A DNA stretch of 46,185 bases, taken from Lichtheimia corymbifera B2541. Taxonomy: Eukaryota > Mucoromycota > Mucoromycetes > Mucorales > Lichtheimiaceae. The notes under the pieces were generated by a model that was not told the DNA's origin, did no database searches, and worked only from the letters and a program-made list of their open reading frames with translations. Shown piece after piece: positions 1-10,946 of the stretch (its first letter is position 1; every line of letters starts with the position of its first letter). The position numbers and the translations under genes are program-made. The DNA is taken from NCBI GenBank assembly GCA_000697475.1, contig JNEU01000630.1, forward strand, positions 1 to 46,185, in the 5' to 3' direction.

Positions 1-300
1 CAATCCATCACCATCATTCACATGATAGAATCCTTCCTTCTTGCTGACGACATGCCATGTAATCACAATAACATCCCCGTCACTTCACTTGATTGCCTCC
101 ATCCATCCATCCTAACCATTGCATTTCCAGTATTTGATATAAAGAACCCTCCCCCTGTGATCACTCCTAATACGCTTCCTTTTCCATCCGGCCGTTGGTC
201 TCTCTCTTGATCGTTTCCCAATGCAGTTCAAACATGTGAAGCTTGCTTGTATGTATTTGAAAGTTGATATGCCATCATCCATTGGAATATGTATGTATTG
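1..300 (-). pseudogene. decayed fragment of unidentified gene, copy 1 (cut by window edge)
   Basis: Read on the minus strand, this stretch resembles two further copies at 31930-32590 (+) and 33230-33890 (-). Shared landmarks are a D-D-x-I-S-x-x-K stretch near 260-285, a block reading CCGGATGRAAAAGGAAGC near 175-195, and a VVS...G.Y....DGDG-like stretch at the very edge (1-50). No continuous reading frame joins these pieces, so it looks like a relic. The parent family is not recognised. It sits upstream of HHK-1 and points away from it, as the other copies do relative to HHK-3 and HHK-4. The rest lies beyond the left edge. Confidence 0.4.
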
Positions 301-1870
301 GATCAGGCTGCTACACGTAAATAAAGCTGTCTCTATACAATGGCTATCTGCTGTCCATGTGAAAAGACTGTAATACAAGTTGCTGCAAGTAAAGAACGCT
401 GTTTGAGACAGTGGAGTAAGGCCATGCTAATAGCATTACGTTTGGTGGTGTAGAGGAATGAGCAAAAGCGTGTGTTGCAGTAGAGTGACAAGGAGTGTCA
501 ACGCTGTTCGAGACATTGGATCAAAGACATCGCTAATAGCAACTGCTGCAATGAATGCTGTAACGTTTGGTTGTGGCAGAGGAGTGTGCAAGAGAAGGTG
601 GAGTGTCAAGGAACGCGGGTGTTGTAGTAGTGGGGTGCACGCGCCATGGAGTGTGTCATTCAGTTTAAGACAGTCGCATCAAGACAGTTGTAGAATTGAC
701 ATGATGGATTGAAGCAGGACAATCGTTCATAGGTGGTAGTTGTATTTGAATGGGGCAACAGTTAGGAATGGGAGGAAGAGGAAATAAAGTGGAAGTGGAA
801 GAGCTGGAAATTTAAGTTGGTTGAGTTGTCAGGGCATATTTATGCACACTGTAAATAGATCCATGACATTGGGATTACCCATTTCGACTTGGAACTTTCA
901 CACAATATGCTCTTGGACATGCTGAACAACTTTGTCTTAATAAAGAACCCACACTTCATTTAAAAGTTTTGGATGGGAGGCTGTAATGGAGGGTTTACTA
1001 TGATAGACGGAAATCCCGTAGCCCGCCCGAATTCATGAAATGTCATTTAGTATGCATTATCTTGGGATTGCCCATCATGAACTTGAAACTTGGTAAGAAG
1101 GTTTTCTGAGTCATGCTGATCAACTCCATTCATTTCAAAACCGTATGCTTCATTATGATGATACAATGAATCGGGCGATCCAAATTTAAGGGAGACGATG
1201 GACGGACGGAACGCAAGTAGGGTGCATAGTGCACACCCCCGCGATTGCCCACCTCCATCGTCAAACTTGGTCAGACGGTGGGCTCCGACATGCTGATCAA
1301 CTCCATTCATTTAAAAACGACATGCTTCATTGCGAGAATTAAAATGGGCGCGTCCGACGATGAACGAATGGGAATATGAGTAGTGTGGACGCCCCATGAC
1401 CTTGAGAATGCCCATTTCGAACCTGAAAATTTCAGATAAGATACTCTTGGACATGCTGATCAATTTCGTTCTCATAAAGACCTCAAGCTTCATTAAAAAG
1501 TTTTGAATGGGAGGATGTAATATGGGTTTTACTATGACCGATGGAAATTCCGCGTCCGTCCAGATTCATGAAATGTCAATTACTATGCATCACCTTGGGA
1601 TTACCTCTCTCGAACTTGAAAGTTGGTAAGAAAGTTCTCTGAGTCATGCTGTGCATGCTTCATTTTGAGAACTTTGAATGTGAACGACCCAAATATAGGA
1701 GAAAGGATGGCTGGACGGTCAATGACCCCCGAGATTGCCCACCTCGATCGTGAAACTTGCACACAAGTTGCTGTCGACCACGACGAGTTACTTTGATCTC
1801 ATAAAGACCTCACGCTTCACTATGAGGATGTTGGGGAACAGGTACCTTTATGGTTTACCTATGTCGTAAG
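250..1870. repeat. left arm of a diverged inverted repeat containing ~165-190-bp tandem units
   Basis: The minus strand here matches the plus strand of 30410-31960 at low stringency over about 1.6 kb. Inside is a tandem array. A core resembling TTGATCAGCATG (seen here as CATGCTGATCAA) recurs near 918, 1109, 1290 and 1459, with weaker copies near 1645 and 1790. Each is next to a start-like CTTCATT/TCATAAAGACCTC block and a fixed-distance TTTCA-G-GTTCGA-like block. Two unit types alternate in places, GAACGAAATTGATC and GAATGGAGTTGATC. Short open frames occur because units share a phase, but none continues across units, so I do not call a gene. Origin (satellite, transposon remnant or promoter array) is unknown. 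Confidence 0.7.
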
Positions 1871-2752
1871 CGTGATGGAGTTGCTTTCTTCAAATGGATA
1901 GTGTCAGCTGCATTAACGGAAAGATGAAGAGCTCAGTGAAATGACGCGTGGTGGTTGCACACGCACGTCCTTGACAGGTTGTGCACAAGTGGATGCTGAT
2001 GATGGTTGTCTTTAGCGAGGCAGGTTAGTAAGCAACATCCAATAATGATGGTGTGTCAAGATATATACGTGTATGGCAATAGCGGTTCCATATCATATAA
2101 GGATGTAGGAGAAGATCGAGTTGCATGAACCAATTTGTACACTGAGGCCATTCAATTACCCCACACACCATCCACCCATTACCACCATCATCACCCTCAT
2201 GATAGACAATAGGCGCACGTAAATAAAAGGAATGATTCCTATGTATAGCTAAAGGGCGTGTGTGTGTCATTTTACAATTTACATGATAATGATGATCCAC
2301 ATTATATCGACTATGGCGATATGTAGTCGAGGATGAATACGCCCAAGAGAATGAAACTCAATAATGTAAACTACACTGTGGTTCCCGTACAACAAGCGAC
2401 CGTTGTTGTCGCACTAGAGAGTGTCACATATGTTTGATTGGTGATGAAGGTGAACTGTGAAGATAAGAAGAAAATCAAAATGATGATATAGCAACAATGG
2501 TTATCAGAGGCGGCTACACAAAACAAACGAAAACCTGGTTGTCGTCATGCAGGAGAACAGCAATGTAAGCCAAGTTTATTCTTCACACCTGCAGTGCCAC
2601 ACGCCCTCAACAGTAAGCTCCCAGACCCGGGTCACTCTCCGCAACAAGATCATGCATCCCTTTTACCCTTCCCTTTACTCATACTTGGATCAATACCACT
2701 ATTTGAATATGCCAACTATTACGTTCTTTATCCTTGTTCTTGTCCATTCTCA
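1871..2752 (+). promoter_or_regulatory. upstream region of HHK-1
   Basis: This stretch has no convincing gene. It ends in a pyrimidine-rich tract (about 2650-2690) close to the start codon, as is common in filamentous fungal promoters. Alternating CA/TG and CAT/ATC simple sequence lies near 2160-2290. The last ~100 bases before the ATG faintly resemble the same region of HHK-3. No specific operator can be named. Confidence 0.35.
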
Positions 2753-5700
2753 ATGTCGAGCGGAGGATCAAGCAGTGCACCTTCCTCCGATGGCGTCATT
2801 TGCTCCCGAGTAACAGAGGCTTTGCAGATCTCAGGTTACCACTTTACCAATGCGGCACATATCCCAACCACCGATCACTACGATAATGTCACACTTGTCA
2901 ATGGCTACCGGTAAGACGTTGGAGACGCGGATTATGCAGCATCGACTGACGTGTCATTGCACAGTGTATCCGATAAGAGAGCAGTGGTTGCCAAGGTGTC
3001 CAGCAACAGCCTGCAAATCGAACGCGAGTATTATATCATAAGGCAGCTCTATCAAACAGCTGATGGTCCTTTATATCTTGGTAAGTAATACGGCCTTGTA
3101 ATACGCGTGTCTTATTAAGCACCTTGGTTACGTGTTGTATAGTGCGTCCCTTGGAGTATGCTTACTTGTCAACCAGCGGACTTGCTGTTGCCATTTATGC
3201 CGACGCCCATAGCAACCGATCATCCAATCGCACCATTGACGACATTGGCACGTTCCTTCGATTAGCAATACGATGCACAGACATTATGGAATTCGTCCAC
3301 CGTCACAACACAATTCATGGCCAACTTAATATGGAAGCATTCTGCTGGAACAGCAATGATACCACGGATACGACACGCTTATGGAACTTTGCAGCTGGCA
3401 GCAGCCCGTCTTTTGAAAAGTACCTCACGAGTGAAGGATGGAAAAAGTACCAAAACAGCCAAGCCATTATGGAGAATCGACTCATGTACATCAGCCCTGA
3501 ACAAACAGGCCGCACTACCTACATTGCTGATCATCGTTCCGACATTTATTCCTTGGGCATCGTATTCTTTGTGTTGCTGACAGGCCAAATGCCTTTTGAT
3601 GGAGGACCCTTGAAGATTGTGAACAGCATTTTGAGCCGTAAAATTCCAGCCGTGCATGATATTCAACTGAATGTCCCTGAAGTGATATCACGGATCATTG
3701 AAAGGATGACATGCAAGACCCCAGAGGAGCGATACATGAGCATGCACGGTGTCAAATGCGACCTGGAAGAGTGTCTCCACCGATTGAAAACAAGTGATAC
3801 TAAGGTAAGGAGTGGCTTACAGCCAGCGGTGGGAAGGAAGGAAAATTAGGAGGTGTGTAACGCGTCTGTGTGATGGAGATCCAAGTTTATCTTGGTATGT
3901 GTGTGAGGGACAAGGAAACAGGTTTTAAGGAGAAGGGAGTGTTACCAAGCGATCCAACAATGCTCACACTACACCCAATTAGACGATCGACTCGTTTCCA
4001 TTGGCACAACGTGACATTGCCTCTGTGTTTATGATTCCACGCAATGTTTATGGCCGTGGAGCTATCATATCTGATATGGTGAATATCATCGAGCGATTTG
4101 TGAGCCAATACAAGCCTTTGAAGATCCACAGCAGCAAACACGGAGCTACTCTTGCAGCATCCAGCAACAGCGATCCAGATTCTTCAGAACACAAGTCAGC
4201 ATCAAGCCCGAAATCATTCAATGGTCATGATAGCAGCGACATTTCCAGCGTTAGTAGTAGACTTGTATCCCTCAATGGAAAGCAAGTAGCTACCGTGGTT
4301 GGAATTTATGGACCTGGAGGCATTGGTAGGTTTATTTGATCTTTGGAAGCGTCGCAAGTATTAATGGTTTTCTATCATCATCAAGGAAAATCAACCTTGT
4401 TTAACTCAGTGCAGCCTTTGGCAAGAAAGAGTGGGTAAGGGAACTGCATGGCAAATAGGGAATCATTGCATCACTCACATACTAAGCACCAACAAGATAT
4501 ATCACATCTACCAAGTTTGATTCAAGGAACAAGGTCCCATACAGTGGTTTGCTCCGTTTGATGTCGCAGGCGCTACAGCAAATCTTATCCGAGACCGAAG
4601 AAGAAGTTTATCGATTTTTCAATCATTTGAAATCATGGCTTGGTGCTCAGTTTTCCAACATTTCAGTACTGGCGGATTTGGTACCAGAGCTCAAGTCATT
4701 GTTGGTTGCGTCTGGACACAAGGATGAAAATGCGAATACTGAGATATCCATGAAGGCGGATAATGTTGAAGCTCGTCTACGTTTCCACAACCTCTTTGTT
4801 GAAGTCTTTCGTGCCGTGTCACATTGGCGTATGGTGACTATTGTAAGTGGTCATAGAGGATAAGATGATGGTTTGCTGACTAATGCATACTTTGTTTAGT
4901 TTATTGACGATATCCATCAAGCGGGTAAGATGGGAAAGGAGTGAAGTTAAAAGGGCGGGCTATGTTTGACAATGCTAACCGAGTGCTGTAGATGATCCTT
5001 CAATCGATTTATTGCTAGCGCTGCTTCTATCAAGAATCAACATCCTTGTGTTTATGTCATATCGTGATCAGGAGCTGAATGAGAAGCAGTCTGGGATACT
5101 GGAGAATGAATTTGCCAACATCCAATTTATTGAGGTCGGGACATTGAAGCTGGACGCATTGACCGATTTCGTTTGTGACACCTTGCATCGATCACGAGAC
5201 ACCGATCGCGACTATGTCACTCCACTTGCATTGGCGATACAAAGGAAAACCAATGGCAATGCGTTCTTCGCGGCACAATTACTGCAAATGCTGGAACGCA
5301 AGAAGACCGTCTACTTCAACTGGGAATTCAATGTTTGGGAATACGACCTTGCAAGAATTGAACAAGGAACCTTCTTGGAGACAATGGAAGAAGATGTTTC
5401 ATTCATGGCGAATCGGCTGAAAGAACTACCGCGTCATGGTCAGCGATTGCTCAAGATGGCATCATTTATTGGCGATACATTCTCATGGTCGACAGTGAAG
5501 GCGCTGATGGAAGAGACATTTTCTGATGATGGGAGCGACGATGATAGCGACTACGGAGATGAACGGAGTTTATTATCAGTGGAATCGATCACCGGCACAA
5601 GCGTATTCAGCAGGAAGAGCAAGTCGACTGAAGGCACTTTGTGTCCTCATTCCAGTACCCATCAAAAGAGCTACGATCCAATCAGCGGACTACATGCAGT

Positions 5701-8700
5701 GATCCAGGAGGGATATGTCATGCAGCTTGGTGCAGATGAATTCAAATGGAGCCATGATCGTATCACGCAAGCCGCTGGTGAGCTCGTGAAGCCTAATATG
5801 AGGTGCAAGATCCATTTCATGATTGCACAGCATATGATGAAAGGTATTGTAATCTTATTTACTACTTAGGAATAGCTATCTAATATACTTGGGATTATAG
5901 AAGAAGATATGGACGTGTTTCTGGTTGCCGATCATCTTTTGAAATGCCTTGATCTATTATCATCTTTGGACGACAAATCACCCTTTCGTGAGCTCTTAGT
6001 CGATGCAGGCAACAAAGGACGGCAATCTGGTGCACACGACATGGCATTCAGCTATTACAAAGCAGCAATCCAACTCAGTGATCCGGAAAAGGAATGGGAC
6101 GATGATAATCATCCGGTTACTTTGCAGCTCTATACGAATACCATGGGACTTAGCTTTGTATTGGGCAACAATGAAATGACTGAGAATATGGGAGAGGTCA
6201 TCTTTAAGCATGCCAAAACGCCTTTGGAGCGCAAGACTGCTTACTTAATCCAATCACGCTATTACCTGGCGCAACAAAAGCCGTTTGAAGGACGAGATAC
6301 TTTACTTACTTGCTTGGAAGATCTTGGCAATGAGAAGCTCACATTCGAGGACGCTGAGAAAACAATGGAGATGGAGCTTGATCAACTTGAAAAAGCCACC
6401 GGGGATATGGATGTCGATGAGATCGCTGATATCGGATTATCGGATGATCCTTACCTGCATGCAACTGCTGAGATTATGGGAGATTTGTAAGTCTGCAACG
6501 ATCAAGAATGAAGATGTCAAATATAGAACAATAACATGTTTATTTTTCAGGTTACACTTGTTGTATTGGACTGGACAAAAGCACTCACTGAGTGCATGCG
6601 CATGCCATGTGTTGAATATGTGCCTACAACGGGGCATGGCTCCTGCTGCAAGCAGTGCTTGCGCATACTTAGCGGCGATCGGCTACATTGAGTTGCACAA
6701 GAATCATGCAGCGGCCAACGTGAGTTCAAGTCTCATGTATCGGTTAAGATAACCACTTACCACGTCTAATCTAGAAAATTGCAAAACTCGGTGTCGTTAT
6801 TGCTGATCGACATGGTGGGAACTCAGAAAAGGCCCAAGCCTACCTGCTATATGTGATATTCGTGAATCACTTTCTATATCATAACCGCAATGGATTACCT
6901 ATGCTGGAAGCGTCAACACAGCATGCCTTTGCAGCAGGAGATCGTCATTTTACAAATTACGGGAAGCTTCACCTGAGCATGAGTCGTTTTGCTGTGGCCC
7001 ATCATTTGAGCGACGTACTACCTATTGCAGAAGAATGCTATGAAGAGGTGCACAAATGGTCTGCTGCTGTCGAAACAAATGTGATGGCCATCACAGTTGT
7101 GCGCGTAATTAAAGCATTACAAGGACGAACCTACTGGGATACTGATAACGTGTACGATGGTGACGATGGATTCAACGACGAGCATTTTCTCACTGAGAGC
7201 TTCAAGCAAAGCCCGAATTCTGTTATCGCTCTTAGCTGGTATCAGTCCTACAATATTATCCCCTTGACATTGTACGAGCGATATGAGGCAGCCATTGATA
7301 TTGGGGATCAGACTTTTCGAAGCCTGGAATATGTTCCATACCTCAGGCACACACGGGTAGCATTATTCTATCATTCAATCGCTCTCATTGGATATGCGCG
7401 TCAGAACAGCGAAGCAATGGAGAAATGCCTGAAGCAAGTGGATATAAATCAAAGTCTCCTATATGAATGGGTTGATCTGAGCCGTGTCAACTATATCGCT
7501 TTCTGGACAATGGTGGAAGCAGAGATTGCGGGACTTCAAGGAGACAACATCATGAAAGCTATTTTATTGTATGAAGAAGCCATCAACCATGCTCGGGAGG
7601 GGGAATGGTACTTGGAGCTCAGTATTGCACATGAATTGGCTGGAGCATTCTATCACCGCCAAGGAGTTCACAATGTCGCATATAACATGATTAAGAAGGT
7701 AAAGTATAGTGAGGAAGTTTTCGATTATGGAAAGTGTATTGAACTATGTATACATCGTACTAGGCAGTGGATCTTTATACGGTATATGGTGCGCTTGGCA
7801 AGTCGCGTCATCTCAATGCACAATACGTTGACTTACTAAGCTCATTCAACGATGATCGAATCGAGACCCGTGATAAGAGTGCACAAACCGATCCATTTCC
7901 TTTATTGGCGGCCCCTCATCACCATCACCCACAGCAATCATGGAGCAGCTCTTCAGATGATCATGTTGATAACAGCCCAATAGCTGATGAACCCTATAAT
8001 TCGGAATCGATACCACCTATCACAACAGAGCAAACATTGGTGACATTGGATATTGTGAGTGATAGTGATACAATCGATAATGATGGCATTTTCTGACCCA
8101 TTTTATATAGATCGACATGGCATCCATCCTCAAGAGCTCCCAAGTGCTTTCATCCGAAGTCAAGTTTGACGCATTGCTCAACAGTATGATGCAGATCATC
8201 CTTGAAAACTCTGGTGCTGATCGAGGTGCCATCATTGTCAAGGAAAACAAGTTTGGAATCGGTGCTTATGGCAATCAACAAGAAGAGGAGACGATTGTGA
8301 CATATGAAGAACCGGAGCGTATTTCGAAGAACAGCGTTATGGTGTCAAGTCAAATCATCAATCATACAATCCACACCTCTGAGAGTATTTTTATCCCCGA
8401 TGTTGAGCAAGATGCACGATTTGCGGTGGGACCATGGTTCGAGCGTGCTGGCAAGAAATCAGTAATCTGCATGCCGATCATACACAAGATGGCGACTGTA
8501 GGCTGCATCTTTCTCGAAGGTGCTATTGGGATCTTTACTCAACGTCACATTACGGTGCTTGGATTACTATGTCAGCAGATGGGGATTTCATTGACAAATG
8601 CTTCCTTGTTCAAATCCGTCCGACGAGTTACAACTGCCAACATGAAGTAAGTAGTGAGCAGATCTCATGGTCAAGAGTTTTTGCAAGTTACTCATTATCA

Positions 8701-10795
8701 ACGTAGGATGATTGAGATGCAAAAGCAAGCATTGGAGGAAGCACGGCGCAGTAAAGAAGCAGCTGATAAGGCGACTCGATTGCGAGAGATCTTTTTGGCC
8801 AACATGAGCCATGAGATTCGAACACCATTTTCGGGATTCTATGGCATGATCACATTGCTGTCAGAAACAAAGTAAGTTCCCGGTTTGAGGTAGCACGAAT
8901 GCATGGCAGCTGACCACATGAAATTGACTAGGCTTGATCCTGCACAATACGACTTGGTGCGAACGGCTAAGTCATCATGCGAAGGTTTATTGCAGATTAT
9001 CGACGATCTACTCAACTTTTCCAAGCTACAAGCCGGCAAAGTTTCTCTTGATTTGGCACCAGTGCATGTAGAAGAGCTCGTTGCCGATGTGATTGATATG
9101 CTGATCGCCATCGCTATTCAAAAACGTATCAATGTCACGTACACTGTTGCAGAAGATGTACCCTCCGTTGTAATGGCAGATGCCAATCGGCTCAGACAGT
9201 AAGTTTTATTATTGGATGTTCAATGTGATGTTTATTGATTATGATCTGTCGTGCAGGATTATCATCAATTTGCTTGGAAATGCTGTCAAGTTTACGCACC
9301 ATGGCGAAATCAGTATTCGATGTTCCATTGACGGTCGCAAAAAGAAAGCAGTAGACAAGGGACCACAGGTTCCATTGCTATTTGAAGTGATTGATACAGG
9401 CATTGGCATCAGCGAGGAGCAGCGTAAGGTGTTGTTTATGCCATTCTCACAAGTAGATGGTAGCACAACGTAAGTTGATGGTATAAAGTGCTAGTGAATA
9501 ATGATTGACACGACTCTTCATTAGTCGCAAGTATGGTGGTACCGGCCTTGGTCTTTCTATTTCCCTTCAATTGGTTACTTTGATGAATGGGGATATTGAT
9601 GTTGTGAGCGAGACTGGGAAAGGATCCAATTTCCGCTTTTCAATTGAAGTTTCACCGGTGCCTGATCAATCTCGAAGACTCACTGAAGCAATGCAAGCAA
9701 TATCCAAGAGCTTTATCAAGACACGCGTCCTCGTTGCGGATACACATCATGCCACAGTGGATATGATGACCAACTTCCTTCCCAACCTACCACTTGACGG
9801 AGTATCTGATTACGCAGAGTTGCAGCAGGAGACACCTTATGGCGTCGTCATTGTTGGATTACTTCTCGATCACAAGGAAGGAACATTAAGCTACTGGGAA
9901 AATGAGCTCCAAAAGATTATGAAGCGTGCCAAGGTTACGGTTATCATGCATTATCCCTTGGGGTCCAGCAATGTTCAAGGTAACATCGGAGGTGTTGGAC
10001 CTATTCTTGAAGCAGCATCCTCGTCAGTGGACCAAGAGCAACAGCGTCAGCGACAGCAACAGCCATTCCACATATCATCCTATGGTTATCTTGACGAGCA
10101 ACAAAACATTGTGCGTATGGGAGTTCCATTACGACGTAACAAGCTTTTGAGGATGCTGGCAGGATTTCTCAAGGAGGATGAGTCAGGAACACCGGTACTC
10201 CAGACGCGGCCAAACATCTTTGCACGTATCAGTAGCAGTGAGATCAAGCTTGCAATTGAGACGATACCAGAGGAACATCGTAAAGCGTTCAAAAAGACAA
10301 ATATCTTGGTTGCAGAAGGCAAGTTGACATTATATGCTTGAAGGATTGTATACTAAAGAATACCTTACAGACAACCCTGTTGCACAAAAGTTGCTATGCA
10401 AGCAATTGAAGCGATATGGATTTAATATCACGTGTGCCAATAATGGAGCTGAAGCGATTGTTGCATGGACGAAACGACCCGTTGGATACTTTAAGATGGC
10501 GCTGTTTGACCATCATATGCCCAAATGTGACGGTGTGGAAGCAACCAAGACCATTAGGAGATATGAGAAGGAGCAAAATAGCAAGAAGCGATTACCGATT
10601 GTGGCTCTCACCGCTGACATACAAGATAGTGCAAGAGCAATTTGCGTGGATGCAGGCATGGATGGGTAAGGTTTGATATTGGAGATGTATCTTCAGTGTT
10701 GGGCTAATCACGTTATTGCTTATAGATATCTTACCAAACCCTTAAATGAGTTTGCTTTGCTTGAATTTGTTAAACAGTATTGTATCGATCGATAA
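2753..10795 (+). CDS. HHK-1: group X-type hybrid histidine kinase, 2286 aa, 19 exons
   Basis: Predicted cytosolic phosphorelay sensor; no membrane segment seen. Exons: 2753-2910, 2965-3080, 3143-3804, 3983-4325, 4386-4434, 4497-4842, 4900-4924, 4992-5843, 5901-6486, 6551-6719, 6775-7698, 7764-8054, 8111-8646, 8707-8871, 8932-9198, 9257-9469, 9525-10318, 10371-10665, 10726-10795; the sum closes in frame. Domains: protein-kinase-like (~55-310; beta-3 Lys kept, but HGQ at 150-152 replaces HRD and NFA at 173-175 replaces DFG); COG3899-type ATPase (Walker [10 protein letters not shown] 422-430, Walker B FIDD 559-562); helical-repeat-like region to ~1500; GAF ~1520-1680; HisKA with H-box His1721; HATPase (N-box ~1830, GTGLGL ~1906); decayed receiver ~1930-2155; receiver with acid pair E2165/D2166, acceptor D2212, and the ALTAD and TKP motifs. 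Intron 17 has a GC donor. Start chosen by comparison with HHK-2 and HHK-3; an in-frame ATG at 2594 is possible. S. pombe Mak2/Mak3 relatives sense peroxide, but the signal here is unknown. Confidence 0.93.
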
Positions 10796-10946
10796 AGCAT
10801 ATTTGTGATCTGTATTCACTACTTGCTATTATCCTGCTCTTATTCTTTTCATTCGCACTCTGATTCCCTCTATTACTATTGCCCACTTCTATTCCATATT
10901 TGTGAATTACGTTTATTTGTTACTAGTCTAAAGTTGATACACGCTA

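Noticed and set aside
1047..1493. Adjacent minus-strand frames with similar peptides (M-N-G-V-D-Q-H and M-R-T-K-L-I-S-M)
   Set aside because: These are translations of the tandem DNA repeat. The same peptides appear in the right arm, but frames break between units, so a repeated protein is not supported.
2594..2752. Upstream in-frame ATG extending HHK-1 by 53 residues
   Set aside because: The extension is hydrophobic, pyrimidine-derived and absent from HHK-2 and HHK-3. It looks like 5' leader, though it cannot be fully excluded.
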